A stretch of 64,000 nt of DNA from Hexactinellida sp. DTS-2022 (Eukaryota > Porifera > Hexactinellida), in the NCBI GenBank assembly GCA_028753945.1, contig JAPNXP010000002.1, forward strand, positions 8,866,001 through 8,930,000, written 5' to 3'. This document shows, in pieces, positions 34,360-47,299 of the stretch (the first letter of the stretch is position 1; each line of letters starts with the position of its first letter). The position numbers and the translations under genes were made by a program. The notes beneath the pieces were generated by a model. That model did not search any database. It saw nothing but the letters and a program-made list of their open reading frames with translations, and was not told the DNA's origin.

Positions 34360-36544
34360 CATGAACTACTATAGATAAGGACTGAAAACGACAATAAAAA
34401 ATTGGACCATGGACAAACTAGAAGTGCATTCTATATTTTTGCCTATTACAATAGGTTATGAACTTTACACATGAATTATGTTGTTTTTACCTGGATTCGA
34501 CACTAAAAATGGACTGGAAATGCATTTTAAGTGTCTAGATTTAAGGTATTATTAATGACCCATAAACATTGAAACTATATTTGAGTATATATATATTTGT
34601 TTTTGTATTATGTGTATGAATGTAAATTTTGTACGGGTTTTTGTAAGCGATAATTGTTAGCCAATTCTTTTATGCATTTACTCCTTATTTCTTTACTTTT
34701 TCTATATTAACTAGTTTATATGAGTCAAACGCGTTGTTGTGCTTAGCACACGTTCTGTATTTGGAAGACAAATTACAGAGGTTACCTTAGTACCACTGTT
34801 TTCAGATTGCCTATGTTTCACGTGATATCAAAGCCAAATGGTGTAGAGCTCTCATGGACTGATATCTCCAAGAATACAAGATATTATTTGTATCCACAAC
34901 CTTAGAGCGGAAGAATACATTACTTCCTCAAGTTCCACACCCAACTTGTCCAGAGAGAGCTCTATATATTGTTTCATTGGACACAATAAAGTTGATAAGA
35001 AACAATTGGCTAAACTTGGACATTGAATCATTGGTGTTACGCTACTCTATCCTTCACTCATTTGACTACTAAACTGAATGAAGCTAAGTTTAATGATATT
35101 CGAATATTGTACAAAGAAGAACGACTTTCTACTATAAAGTAAGCTCACTACCTCAGTAATGTATGTTGGTCCACAAGTTTAGTTCTGAAATTTATCTAGC
35201 ACTTGGCGTATTCAACGATAAATACCCCTCTTGAACATGTGTGATTGAATGAAGAGTATTCTATACATCATAGCGTTTGGGTTTCTTGATTTAGTTTGTA
35301 AATTGCTTGAGGGATGGAGTTCAACAATTGGAAAGGATGATAAACTTAGCTCACAAAATTTCAAAAGTTATAGTTTTTCCCAATCTTGTATTGCTCTGAC
35401 ATTAACCATTTCACAGCTCACTCTAATTGTGGTTATGATAATGTTCTTAACTATAACTCCAGAATACCCAACATGGGCGGCGAAACACTCCAACGCTAGG
35501 GGGGGTGACACCCTCCCTGACCACCTCCCCCCATTCCTATCGGCTCCTATGATACCCAATAGAGCACCTATTTGGGATTTATATTGAATGATGAGCGATG
35601 CTTAATATCACATGACCTAATCTATAGTATTAAAGAGTCAACTTGGCCTAAACCAGTTATGGATTTGACAAATCCATCTACTCCACAGTTCTGCTTAAAC
35701 CTATATTTTTTCTTAATCAATTTATCCACTTTTTTCCAACAACAGATGGAAATAATTCATTTTCTTGTGACCAGGATACTGAAGTTATTCATGATCTAAG
35801 CTAGATCGACCTTAACATTCATGTTCTCCAATCTGTTGTGGTTGCTCTTATTATCTTGAAACCACTAACTGCCATCATTGTATTCAACGATCAACTACTT
35901 ACTGAAACAAGGATATTGAGATTACAGAGGCTACGAAATATGACCTTGTAAGATATGTATGTATATATTGATCGTGGTTCTATTAAATGGCCTTCAGATA
36001 TTGAAACTGAATCAATTGTGGTATTGTGGGAGATATCAATCAGGTTGATTAAAATCAAGCTTTAAAAAACAATAATATCCCCCCCCCGCCTTCTTGAAAA
36101 GTGTTAATTCGACTAGCTCAAAACGTATTCGTTGATAAATCTTGCTTATAGGAATATCTCTCATAGTTGTAGAGTTCGGAGGATATTTATTACTAATATC
36201 CACTAAATGCACATTACCTAAAGATATTCGGAAGAAAATTGAAATCAATTATTTATTAACAAATACTGTGCATAGTAATTCTGTTTTCATTTCACATTTT
36301 GTTATTTGAGTACTTACAATATTGCTTGTATGTTAATGGATAACTTATTTCTACAATGAATGGATGTCAAATATATGACAATATTACATACTTAGTTTAC
36401 AGAGTCAAATCCAGGTAAAAACAACATAATTCATGTGTAAAGTTCATAACCAATTGTAATAGGCAAACATATCCAATGCACTTCTAGTTCATCCATGATC
36501 CATTTTTTATTGTCGTTTCCAGTCCTTATCTATAGTAGTTCATG
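34360..36544 (+). mobile_element. Second, decayed P-like element
   Basis: The inverted ends start CATGAACTACTATAGATAAG and are flanked by GTTCTAC at 34353-34359 and 36545-36551 (an 8th base is ambiguous). The paralogous sequence at 56605-56635 shows the site with a single GTTCTAC. CAT-starting ends and a 7-8 base duplication match the P element next door. Confidence 0.85.
34930..35230 (+). pseudogene. P transposase relic
   Basis: The plus strand reads LDTIKLIRNNWLN near 34975-35015. Further on, with stops in between, it reads KFNDIRILYKEERLSTIK near 35085-35135. The first string matches the Asp-x-x-x-x-x-I-R-N-N motif of P transposases, as in the intact-looking copy at 32235. The element end sequences support the assignment. 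Everything else is too decayed to read. The open frame at 35249-35587 has no recognisable motif. Confidence 0.6.
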
Positions 36545-36706
36545 GTTCTACATATTATATACAAAGATCTACAGGTTGAGTTATTTTCCTGAAAATCACA
36601 CCGGCAGTCTACGGTTAAGGTTGATCAATTTACAAAAGTTTAATAATTGAACTAATTGAACTTCCCTTGCAATTTATGATTGATCTGAAAATATAATGAA
36701 CTAAAT

Positions 36707-37511
36707 CAAGGGTGCTCAAACCGTGGCCCGCGGATAATTCGCTTCTTTTCAATTATATATACTCTACAAATGCATCAATGTTCCTAGTTTGAATACAGTA
36801 TTTTGTAACTATAGTTTGCATTTACGAATTCCATCAATTATTAGATATTATTAGAAAACGTAGGAGGCAGAACCTAAATTGAAATGGCGAGTTCTAACAG
36901 AAAAAGAGATTACAGTTCAAAAAATATCTCGCTCGCTCGCCCCCAAAAATATCTCGCTCGCTCGTCCAGGGATTTATTATACACTTGAATAAATATAGAA
37001 ACAAAGTTGTGCCTTATGTAGTCAATGCAGAATGCATGGCAGAATTTACTATCACATCTGTAGACATTATAGGCAATATTTACACATAATTAGTAATTAA
37101 AAATCCCTGTACGCCTGTACAGAATGGCCAAAATGTTTAAAATTCTTTTACAGGACAGGGATCCCTGTACGATTGGCAGGTATGATGAATTTTATCAAAA
37201 ATATGTCAAGATCAGCATTGACAGATGAGTACATTTCTCAGCTTATGTGTATTGCTACTTCAGCAAGAGAACCAATTTTGATAAGCTAATAAAAACGCAG
37301 GATTAACAGCACAACTCCCACTAGTTATTTATACTTCCTAATATGTGATTAGATTAGTTTATACTTCCTCAGTATCATCGTATATTTCTCCATTAATGCT
37401 ACTTGAAATAAAATAAAAAATGTGTTAAATAATAAATGTTCACTCTCAGGCCCGCAACACTATGACATTTATCCATTTTGGCCCGCGGCCTAAAAGGTTT
37501 GCCCACCCCGA
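36707..37511. mobile_element. hAT MITE, about 0.8 kb
   Basis: The left end CAAGGGTGCTCAAACC and the right end GGTTTGCCCACCCC are inverted and imperfect. An exact 8-base duplication AACTAAAT lies at 36699-36706 and 37512-37519. The GGCCCGCGG subterminal motif occurs at both ends. Inside is a short tandem TATCTCGCTCGCTCG pair (36927-36967). Confidence 0.85.
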
Positions 37512-37528
37512 AACTAAATACTCATTAA

Positions 37529-38951
37529 CGCTACCTACGAGTACTATTTTGCCAATGGCTAGAAAATCACAAAAAATATATATTTCGTCTATAGACGCTT
37601 GATTAAGCCCCGAAGGATATGCAAAGGTCAAACGTACAATATCTCGACTAATTTGCCCTCTATACGAACGATATTTGGGATGCTGAGTGTACTTTTTCAG
37701 TGGTTCAGCACTTTCAGATGGATAGTTTGCTGTAACTGACATGATTTTTGGTGATTTTCCTTGAATATACATGGCCCATTAGATAGTCTTTTGTAAAAAC
37801 ACCAAAATTGATAAAAAAATCATATAGAAAGAGAAAATTCGCAAAGTTAGTGCACATTATCTATCCTTGGGATCCAATTTCTAACACACCCCCTCTGAAT
37901 ACATTTTTCAGACTCCCGTTCTCCTAGAAGTAAAATGAACTACTAGTGAAAAAGGATCGCAATACACGACTTCCTATGCGTCCCTAATACATTTTGTGAC
38001 GCTCAGACGCCCCTTTTTTCAAATGACCATATATGGGCATGGATATGTGCCACATTTTGATGATTCAGCAATTATGTATATCATATACTAGAGAAAGCAG
38101 AGCTTAGCTTTAATCGATTATTCACATCAATATATCATGCATATTTCATTGGAATAACAAATAGGACTATTTTCCAAATAGTTACCATTCTAAGAAGTCC
38201 ATGCCCATATATGGAGGTGTCATGTGACCATCACAAACCATCGATCATGAAAATCAGAGTCGTGCAAGAGCTTAGCTCTAACTTGCTAACACTATCAGTA
38301 ATCGTTTTCGAGGAATATTAACTGCTTCAATTATCTTCAAACCATTATCTGTCAGAAGTATTGAAGGTTTGAGCCACTATTGTGTCCTTCTATACCCTCT
38401 TCTCCACATAAATATTTTCTAATACCGTCTGTGGAAAAAGCTAGAGAGTTTCGTCATTATTTATCGTATCAACTTGAAATTTCGGGAGATGTAATTTATA
38501 TATATCTATCTAAATAACGTTCAGAGCGTTTCCATACTTTTTTCTTATTTCGCAAAGTTGTATGGCCACATTTCTCAAAAATAGGGTAATTCCATCGAAA
38601 AATTGACCTAAATTTTTGAATTCCTAATAAATAATATAAATTTAGATAATATTGGTGATGTACTCGTATACGCAATTTGAATGCATATTTATTTGACGAG
38701 TTATGAAGTAAATACAAAGTGTTTCAAGTTATCATGTTTTTCTACTAGATATATCTATGGCTTATATTACATAGCAACGCTATATATGTTTTCATTGAAT
38801 ATAGGCAAGTTTAATAATTAAATCAATGATGTTAGTTATTTTTCATATACTATACAGTAAGGTAAAGGAACTGATATACTAATTGAATTCACATCGTAAA
38901 AGGTATTGATTTTACCCATTACGTCACAGTCATGCGAAGTCGTAGGTAGCG
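37529..38951. mobile_element. TTAA element, family B, copy 1
   Basis: The ends CGCTACCTACGA are inverted with TTAA at 37525-37528 and 38952-38955. It is 1423 bp with no coding capacity. It contains two CCATATATGG palindromes (38027, 38205). A second copy is split at 54312-54891 and 56807-58007. Confidence 0.88.
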
Positions 38952-38955
38952 TTAA

Positions 38956-40370
38956 ATGATCTGTGACCGTTCTCTGGAACTTATAATAGTACTGATTAAT
39001 AACGGTTTGGGCGGACGAAAATTTATCGATTATGTACTGGAGAAAATAACATCCCGATTTTGTTTCCTTTTGCCAAACAGTAGTGACGGACAATTTATAT
39101 TGTTTGCACAAAGTTTTGACTCTTTTCCAGAGTTATTTTCAGAGATATTATATATTTGTCTACCGGTCGTTTGGATTTCACCGTTTCCGATCAAATTTTC
39201 GTGGTTCATTCTCGAATATTCGAAAGTCTGGAATCAAAATAACTTTTTCCATGTTTTGTCAGACAAAAATAATCCAACTTTGATCAAAAGAAATAGTCAA
39301 AAGGTGAAAATTTGGGAATTTAGAGCCTAGAATCCCAATCGAGTACGTTTTCTTTCCATTTTTTTTCTCAAACACCCGAGGTGCTAGAATATAAGAAACA
39401 CGTCTAAAATTACTCGCAATACCCGGATTCCTATCCGTTAATAATACATACGTGACCCTAACACTAACCGTTTTCAAAATGTCCCATATATGGGCATGTA
39501 ATGCGCCCATTTTTATATCGCAGCAAATTTCCTCTCAAGTAAAGTATAGACGCTAGAACTTAGATCTAACCATCTAATCACATCAATATCCCATTATAAA
39601 CTCATTGGAAGAACAAATGAGACCATTATCCAAATGGCTACAAATCTATAAATTCACCATATATGGTGGTGTCATTTCAGTCATGTGTCCATAAGTTTGA
39701 AATTAAAAAATAGCTAAAGCCTAGCTCTAACTTTCCAGTCATATCAATGATCCATTTTAACCAATACCCTAAACTAATAGGGATAATCGGAATTTAAAAT
39801 TTTGGTCGGAATTTCAAATTTTACACCCGGCAGTGCATGTTTAAAGTTAGATTAGAGTATAACTCCATGGTATTTAGGGAAATTTGGTAAATCAAAGAAA
39901 AAACCCAGGCAGATATCTGAGTAATTAGTGAGCAATCTAACAAACTTCGCCTGACTCAAAACTAGTTGCATGGGCATTACTGAAGTTAGTAAAATAAATT
40001 GATTATGAATCAATACTGATTGAGACAATGTTACCCCCTAAGTAGCTCAAAAACGTAATTCTAAAAATATCTCAATACTCTAAGGGGGGCACAGTTAATC
40101 AAAAGTTAACTTCGTTAATCGTTAATCCGTTAACGAAAAAGTTAACTTCGTTGACAGTTAATCCGTAAATACGCTAAAAATGTAAAGTAAGTTAACGTTA
40201 ATCCGTTACAGTTAGTTTATATTATACAAACAACAACAAAATCAGTTTTTTTGCTATAATAAATCTCAAAAAGTGCTCTAACTATAAAATGTTCTTTTGT
40301 TTGGTGATTCAAGCTAAGATATATGCTAGCTCAACCTTTATATTGGCGAATAATAAGGGAAATAAGTTGT
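38956..40370. other. Repeat-derived segment without a gene
   Basis: It contains a CCATATATGG pair (39484, 39657) in a module also found in family B and at 61790-62100. A TTAACG-rich patch (40086-40212) follows. The open frame at 38956-39330 has no motif and is not supported. Confidence 0.6.
40086..40212. repeat. GTTAATCCGTTAACG-type short repeats
   Basis: Several copies of GTTAACTTCGTT, GTTAATCCGTTA and AAGTTAAC in both orientations form a short self-complementary cluster, like subterminal repeats of some hAT elements. No defined ends were found. Confidence 0.7.
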
Positions 40371-40374
40371 TTAA

Positions 40375-41805
40375 CCGTAGACTGCCTAATCGCCACACAG
40401 TGTGGCAGTGTCAAAAAACGTAGTAAATAACTTCCAATTTCAAAAGATTTCCGATTTAAGCATGTTTCTATATACTCTATCGATTTCGATCATAAAAAAG
40501 TTTTTTTGAAATTTCATGATGATGACATAGCATAAAAGTGTCATCTGCCACTTGAATGCCACCCCAATTAGAAATAATAAAATATAAACTTTGGCTGTGC
40601 AAAACATTTTCGCTATGGAATTCAATGTACAGGTATCCCTCTTTTTACGCGGTAGATGCGTTCCTTGAAAAACCCACGTAAAACGAAATCGCGTGAAAAA
40701 ACGGTATATTCTCATAGTAACACATATTAAACCAATAGATGCGTTTCCAAAATTTATCAACATCGAATAAAATTTTAAACACCTAGTGTTTAAACACTCA
40801 AACCTCCAACATCCGGACCTCTCAGATAGCCAAGGTTTACGTGTGTATGTTAATCCCATGGAAATTCCCATGGGATTTCCATATGGGATTTGAATGGAAA
40901 TATTTTAACCTATGGGAATCCTGAAAGAAACCAACTTGTGAGAATATTTGGGAATTCCCACAGAAAGGGAATTGTGTTGTGAAGGGAATTAAAATTCCCT
41001 TCACACCGCAACCCTACACCTTCGGGTACCTCCCACAACCGGGTATATTTAGTGTGTATAGTGAAGCAAATATGTATTCATTTGCCCAATAATATATTTG
41101 GATGAACTTACTATATGACAAATACATATCGCTAACTATCTACTATCCCTAAATAATTATTTTTTGTTTTTTTGGAAATGTAGAATCGCTTTGTTTCGAC
41201 TAAATATTAAAAATTATCTAAAATCTCCATAAAAAAGAGAATTAATTGTATGAAAATCATAGATAAACCGCGTAAAACGAGTTGAGGATCGCGTAAAAAA
41301 AGTTTTGGTTATAAAAAATTGTTCCGCGTAAAACGAAAACGCGTAAAAAAAAACCGCGTAAAACGAGGTATTACTGTATAGACCCTTTTTTGAATGTTTA
41401 CTCGTATATTTATAGAGTTGTGGGACATAACGGAATTTTCTAACATTTTTTCGTCATCCATGGTTCAAAAAAACAAACTTTAGTCGTTTTAATATATTGA
41501 TGTAGATTTAGTAGCATGCGTCCGAATCGTTTGAAATATGTTATCCAAAATGGAATATTTATGGCTCCACATGTTGTAGTTTTCAAAGTAAGACTAACTT
41601 CCCTTACTCTCAGGCTATTTCGTTTCAAAGAAAAAATTTTGACACCATTTTTTGGACAAAATATTGAACAAAATGTTGCAAAAAAATTCAAATGTTGGCA
41701 AAATATGAATGTCCTGATGACTTTTGAATATATAAGTTCATTCTTTTGATTCAAAAGAATTGTAGTGAATTAGAAATTCATGAAAAAGCTTTCGGCAGTA
41801 TTCAG
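40375..41805. mobile_element. TTAA element, family C, diverged copy with insert
   Basis: The left end CCGTAGACTGCC has TTAA at 40371-40374. The right end GGCAGTATTCAG is followed by TTAA at 41806-41809. The left 200 bases match 29397 and 56002 at lower identity. A TA-flanked MITE (40630-41376) is inserted. Confidence 0.8.
40630..41376. mobile_element. pogo/Tigger-like MITE
   Basis: The left end CAGGTATCCCTC and the right end CAGTAATACCTCG (complemented) lead into repeated ACGCGGT and GCGTAAAACGA motifs in inverted orientation, flanked by TA at 40628-40629 and 41377-41378. CAG-ATACCTCG termini resemble Tigger/pogo elements. The middle (about 40790-41040) has palindromic CCCATGGAAATTCCCATGGG-type stretches. 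Confidence 0.8.
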
Positions 41806-41976
41806 TTAAGGGCCAAACTTAGTGAATTTCGTTGCAAAAGGAAGAAATATTTTAATAGACTATATACTGTATAAATATATCACAAAACGAATCCGAAAAA
41901 AAATTCAAAAAATTTCACCAGTGAGGTCACTTTTGGTGAAAAAAATTAAAAATACAGTTAAACCGGAGATTTTTAA

Positions 41977-44459
41977 GGTTAAATTACGGCAGATTCATGC
42001 AAAAAAAAACATAGATTTCGTTTTGAAGTTAGGTGTTTGATTCTCACATATATGATAGAAGACACTATAGCTATATCGAAACAGAAAACGAAATCTGATT
42101 ATATTTTATAAATTTTAATTTATCGCTAGTGCACTCGATTTTTTTTTTTTGGTGTCGGAATATAAATTTTGTATCGAATTTTTTCAAATCATAATCTACG
42201 GACTGAGGATGGATCATATGTAACCCCCTGAGAAATTTTTGTCACTTTCTGATACTTATTCTTTGTGTTATAAGCATTCTAAGGCAGCGGCCTACGAATT
42301 TCCCCGGATTTCAGAATTAAATGTGGCGATAAAATTCTTCACTGTCATATATTGAGTGCCAAAATCGAGAAATTCGGACTCTACAGGTCAAAATATTTAG
42401 GTTTACGTCAAAAAATTTAGTAATATGTCAAAGATTAGGAAATTAGGGGCATAAAAGTAGATGAAGGCTATGGCAGTACCTGGTGATCATATATTACTGT
42501 GGGACATTGGACTACAGAATAATTCTGTTATTCTTGATATTAATGTGTAAGCTTCTTATCTATATGTAGCATTTGGTTTCAACACTTTTCCACTAATATA
42601 TCATGAGTTATGACCAATTTATGACTATGGTTTTGTCGTTTTTGTCATATTTTCACACCTCAAGGCCCTCAAATATACAATAGTGTATTATATAACTTCA
42701 GATTTGTTGATACAAAGATGGAAATAGCATTTTCGCACAAAATGAGACGTTTTATGGCCCGATCCAATTAATATTCGTTAGGTTATAGACTTTTGAACAT
42801 CAGAAGGGGGCAAAAAATCTCACATTTCACACCTGTTGATATTTCAGAAACCCTTTGAGATAAAATGATTATAGCCATCAGAAAATACTGTAAATACCTG
42901 ACTTTATATACGTTTATAATACATTTTGGGACCCTAGGTGTCTAAAAAATTTCACATGACCATATATGGTAATTTGATGTGACCAATTTTGATGACGAAG
43001 CAAATTTTCTAACTCTTGATCTGTAGACAGCAGACACTAGCTCTAAAATTCTAATCACATCATTATACAAATTCTTACTCATTGGATAACCTTTTGGGAA
43101 TATATGTTGATTCGAATGATGTATTTTGATTTCAAATTCCCATATATGGTGGTGGCAGAGTGGCAATATCAAATATGTGACAAAAAATCCAACTTCTGAA
43201 CCAAATGAGATAGAGCTTAGCTCTAAATTATTAAAAATGATCTAATTCCATTTCAAATGACATTATCTATTTTATGCAGCTTTGGAACTCCTATAAGTCT
43301 TACTTTCACATTCTGGACTCAGCCACTTCGACACAAAAAAAAACAGGAGAATGTGAAAAGTGGCTCAGGGATAAAAATTTTCATTCAAAAACTAGCTAAT
43401 TAATTTGTTAAAAAATTTAATAGAGTGTTGAGAACAAGTAAAAGGAACTTTATGTAGTTTTGATTTTTGATTGACTGTTTTTTGACAAATTTGGGACGCT
43501 TTTGTCACCTAATAAATCAAAAAACCACTGAATTCTCGTCGTTTTCTGATTATATTGCCATAAAACTATTTTTCAAAATGTAAGAGCTAAAAATGAACAC
43601 TCCGTTTCTCAAGGAGATCATTTAGGTTGTTTTAAGGTGCAATTCGGTATAATCCAAAATCGTTATGACACCTAGAAAAATTGTTTTCGTAGAAAAGATT
43701 GGATTATAGGATAATTTTAGATTTTCAAAAAAAAAATTCATAGAAGTATCGTTGGAGGAAATTTGAAATTGCTAATATGCTCGACATGTACACTCAGAAT
43801 TATTTAGGGAATTACAGCTTAATTGCGTTTTTAATCTTGGCTCTATAATACACGCTTTCCATCAAAATCGAGTGCACTAGCGTTATGGGGAATGCAGTTT
43901 TATTGTAATACAAAAGTCCCATAGGGGGATTTGTTCAGACTCAACCAGATAACTGTGGGGATTGCAAGATCAATATTACCTAAAGACATATTTTGTGTGA
44001 TCTAACATAGAGATCATCGTTATGGGCGGTTGGTGAGTGGTTTAGAATTTTGATAAAATGTATATAAAAAATATTGCGACCTTTTGAAACCAAAAAATGG
44101 ATAAAAAGGTCATCATTTTATGAGAAATTTGAGAAAATGTTTGAAAAAAATAATTCCAAGTCATAATTCAAAAATGTAAACCGTCTACCAACTCCGCACG
44201 CTTATAATCTTTAAATATTGATTCTAATAACAAACATTGATGGCCGCATTGCCAAATTACCCCATAATATCGACCAACACTTTTGGAATTCGCCCTATGG
44301 GAGATTTGTATTAGCCAAATTTTGAAACTGACAAAAAATACAAAGTATAATAGATAGGGACATTTTCTTTTTGTTTTATTGCTTTGTATCGTATAGGTAT
44401 TTATTTCTCTCAATTACAGATTAATACAAGAACTTTCATTAGCGTGGGGTAAATTAATC
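41977..44459. mobile_element. TTAA element, family E, copy 1 (interrupted)
   Basis: The left end GGTTAAATTACGGCAG has TTAA at 41973-41976 and the right end has TTAA at 44460-44463. The outer 150 and 570 bases match the uninterrupted copy at 49801-50520. The difference is the insertion at 42124-43882. Confidence 0.88.
42124..43882. mobile_element. Insertion of unassigned type with TTAT duplication
   Basis: The inverted ends CGCTAGTGCACTCGAT are flanked by TTAT at 42120-42123 and 43883-43886. The paralogue near 49938-49950 has a single TTTAT. It is 1759 bp, non-coding, and contains the CCATATATGG pair at 42960 and 43140. A 4-base TTAT target is not typical of a family I can name from this alone. 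Confidence 0.75.
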
Positions 44460-44463
44460 TTAA

Positions 44464-44704
44464 GGTCGCTCTGTACTGATTTTTCGACACCCGACGACCC
44501 AATCTTTTTAGTGCGTTTTTGGATAGTACTAAGTATTCTAAGATATCCCTGAAAATATTAGAGTTCTACTATGTATATATCCCTAGTTATGAACTAGACA
44601 ATGTCAATAAAGGCCTAATCCATACTAGCCAAGAAATTACAAAAAATATTATGTTAGTTTTTAGCGCGAAACATGTCAATTATAAATTATACCTGAGTCA
44701 ATAC
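44464..44704. mobile_element. TTAA element, family D, 5' part, cut by hAT
   Basis: This starts directly after the TTAA that ends the preceding element and matches 53366-53590 (CGACACCCGACGACC, then TTTTTGGATAGTACTAAGTA). It stops where a hAT terminus begins at 44705. The rest of this copy is not seen downstream. Confidence 0.8.
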
Positions 44705-47295
44705 CAGGGCCGTGCGAGCCTATTGATACCTGCCCAGGTCAAACCTATCTAGAGTAAGCATCATTGCTACCCATGGTCAATAAATTCTTCTATTATTAAC
44801 GCACAGTAATTTTGATAAATGATCTGAAATATATATTTCCCACCAAATAAATATTAAATAGCTATTATAAACTAACAAAGCGATATTATATATTATAATC
44901 AATTTAATTACATGTATTTAGTAAATAGACCTAATATCTAGATTATAGATGGAGTCCACTTTTTTCAGTGATTATACGTATGTATATTATTTATTTAATT
45001 AATACTCATAACAATATAATTTGATTTGATCTAGCATGACTTCGCAAAGTACACTTAGCTACGCTGCTGAAGTGAAACGAATAAAACTTGATACGCAACA
45101 GAGAAGGCATAGATGTAGCTTTCAAGAATCATGGAAGAAAGACTTTGTGTGGGTTGAATATGATAATGAGAAAGATGATTGTCATTGCACTATCTGTGTT
45201 GAATCTGTTGCAAAGGGCATGCATTACACTCCATCAGTAAATATGCCTTGGATTAGGAAACATTCAACTGACACGAATCACGGATTTCAATCTTGGAATG
45301 ATGCAAAAAAGCTATGTCAGTCCACGCAGAGAGCAAAATGCACAAAAGTGCTATTATCTACTTGGATCAGTTGTTTGGCAAAGGTTTGTATGACAACGTA
45401 ATGGAACTGCTCAATCCAAATAACTCGACAACTCCGGAACTAAGCTTTGATGGTTTTGTGGAGGTTGTTCGATGTGCTAAATACCTTGCTAATCAAGGCA
45501 TCGCATACCGTGACACAATTGTCAAGAAAGATGAAAACACATTTGACTCAGAACCCCGTGGAAACCTTACGACCTTACTGAAACATCCTGCTATATATCA
45601 TTCAAACTTACGTGCGCTACTGGTTCGTGACCAATACACATCTCCAAAAGTCCAAAATGAGATAATCTCTATGTTTAGCCAAGAACTCTACTCTAGACTC
45701 CTCGGAGGTCACAAGAATGAATTCTATGCCTTCATACTAGATGAGACCACTGACATAAATAACAATAGTCAACTGTCTGCGGCAGCAAGAATTGTTAGTA
45801 ATTCTTTGGAGATTGAAGAATTATGTCTGGGCGTATTCAAATCTCGTGGGGGAAAGGCAGGGGATTTATTTAATGACATGGTCGTAATCCTAAGCCTAGT
45901 AGGATTGCACAAAGATAATTTAAGGGCACAAGGGTACGATGGTTGCAATACAATGGCAGGTCAGCATACTGGCCTTGCTGCTCGGGTACGGAGTGAATAT
46001 GGTGACCATATCTTGTTCTTAAGATGTCAAGCTCATAACGTGGCTCTTATGGTTAAAGACGTTATTAAGTCTGGTATTCCATCAACAGAGATCCTAACTG
46101 AGTTGCTATGGTACTTAAAAGGATCTGCATCACGAAATAGGACTATATTGGACTGTGCTGGTGATCCATTAGAGGAGGAATTGAAGCATATATTCGAAGA
46201 AGCAGATCTCGTTTGTCCTGAGCCTCTGGTAAACTACATGTTGTCATTGGGCACACTTTCAGCTACTCGTTGGACCACGAGGGCAGATTGTGTTGGTAAA
46301 TTTCTCACTGCTTATGGTCAAGTTGTGAGAGCCTGTCTTGCAATGAGCGAGAAAAAAGATCTCGCTGGAGCCAAAGCTAGGGGGTATGCAGACAAGTTAA
46401 TGCGTTTTGAGACCTACTTCGACTTCAATCTTCTTTACAAAATCCTTCGTCAGTTCGATATCACAAACACTTCTTTACAGAAAGTTGAAATCACAGTTGT
46501 AGAAGGGGGTGAACACATTGCTAAACTAAAATCAGCAATTATGTCACAGAGTCACAAGTTGGACATGTTTTATACAGCTGTTAGACAAGGAGCAAATTTG
46601 TCTGGAATTGATGAACCACAGCTCCATACCAGGCTACTCCGAGCTAGATCAGTACCTTGTATTAACGAATACTTCCAGGGAAAGTTTGATGAAGTCTACA
46701 ATTCGATTTTAACATCTATGGAGAAACGCGTTGAGAATCAACTCCTACATGATATCAGCATAATTTTGAATAAGCAACTCATCTCCACAGATGGTGAAGA
46801 TGCAGATGATATGGGTGTATTAGTCGAAGCTAACAAGAGACAACTCAAATGTAAAGTTAGTGCAGTTATCGAGAAAATTTTCCGAAAGGACATAGACATC
46901 CATTTGCTCACTTATGAAATAAATGACTATGTGCGACGTAATGGAGAGTGCACACTTATGGAACTCATAACTATGTTTCGTACATCTGCGGTAATTAGGC
47001 GCGATATGCCAACAACGATGCTGTTATGTCGTTTGATTATGCTTATTCCGTTTACTACCAGTACAGTGGAAAGGCAGTTCAGCGGAATGAGACGTATCCG
47101 CAACTACCTACGTGCTTCACAGACACATCATCGTATGAATGACTTGATTGCCTTGACTTTAAATTATGATATCACTTTGCAAATCTCCCCAGAATTTATT
47201 GCTGCAAAATTCTGCGTCGAGAATCAAGTAAGAAGGAACATATTTGGATGTAAGCGAATGCAGATGGCACTAAAGTAGAAATAGTTCTTAAACTC
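44705..47295 (+). mobile_element. hAT element, left end plus coding region
   Basis: The left terminus CAGGGCCGTGCGAGCC is preceded by GTCAATAC (candidate 8-base target). I find no matching right terminus before the next insertion at 47300, so the 3' end is lost or displaced. Confidence 0.7.
45036..47278 (+). pseudogene. hAT transposase (ZMYM/DUF4371-like), one frameshift
   Basis: The ATG at 45036 begins a zinc-finger N-terminus (FVWVEYDNEKDDCHCTIC, later HSTDTNH) of the TTF/BED type. The frame changes between about 45310 and 45400 into a 654-codon open frame ending at 47278. That frame contains FILDETTD (first catalytic Asp, near 45735), LRCQAHNVAL (conserved Cys/His segment near 46020) and the C-terminal dimerisation region TSTVERQFSGMRRIRNYLR (catalytic Glu, near 47060). 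About 745 codons in total is a normal length for this hAT branch. Apart from one frame change the gene is intact. An intron at the frame change is possible but no clear splice pair was confirmed. Confidence 0.9.
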
Positions 47296-47299
47296 TTAA

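Larger units (their letters stand above)
29397..36613. mobile_element. TTAA element (family C) hosting nested insertions
   Basis: Its ends are CTGTTGACTGCC (left) and CCGTAGACTGCC (right, complemented), with TTAA at 29393-29396 and 36614-36617. Subtracting the insertions 29880-34217 and 34360-36544 with their duplicated targets leaves about 690 bp, equal to the uninterrupted copy at 56002-56686. That copy matches both junctions and serves as the empty site. Confidence 0.9.

Noticed and set aside
38956-39330. 124-codon frame as a gene
   Set aside because: No motif, and the sequence overlaps repeat modules shared with non-coding elements.
45310-45400. An intron explaining the frame change in the hAT transposase
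   Set aside because: The two frames overlap in the expected protein order with no clear donor-acceptor pair, so a frameshift is simpler.
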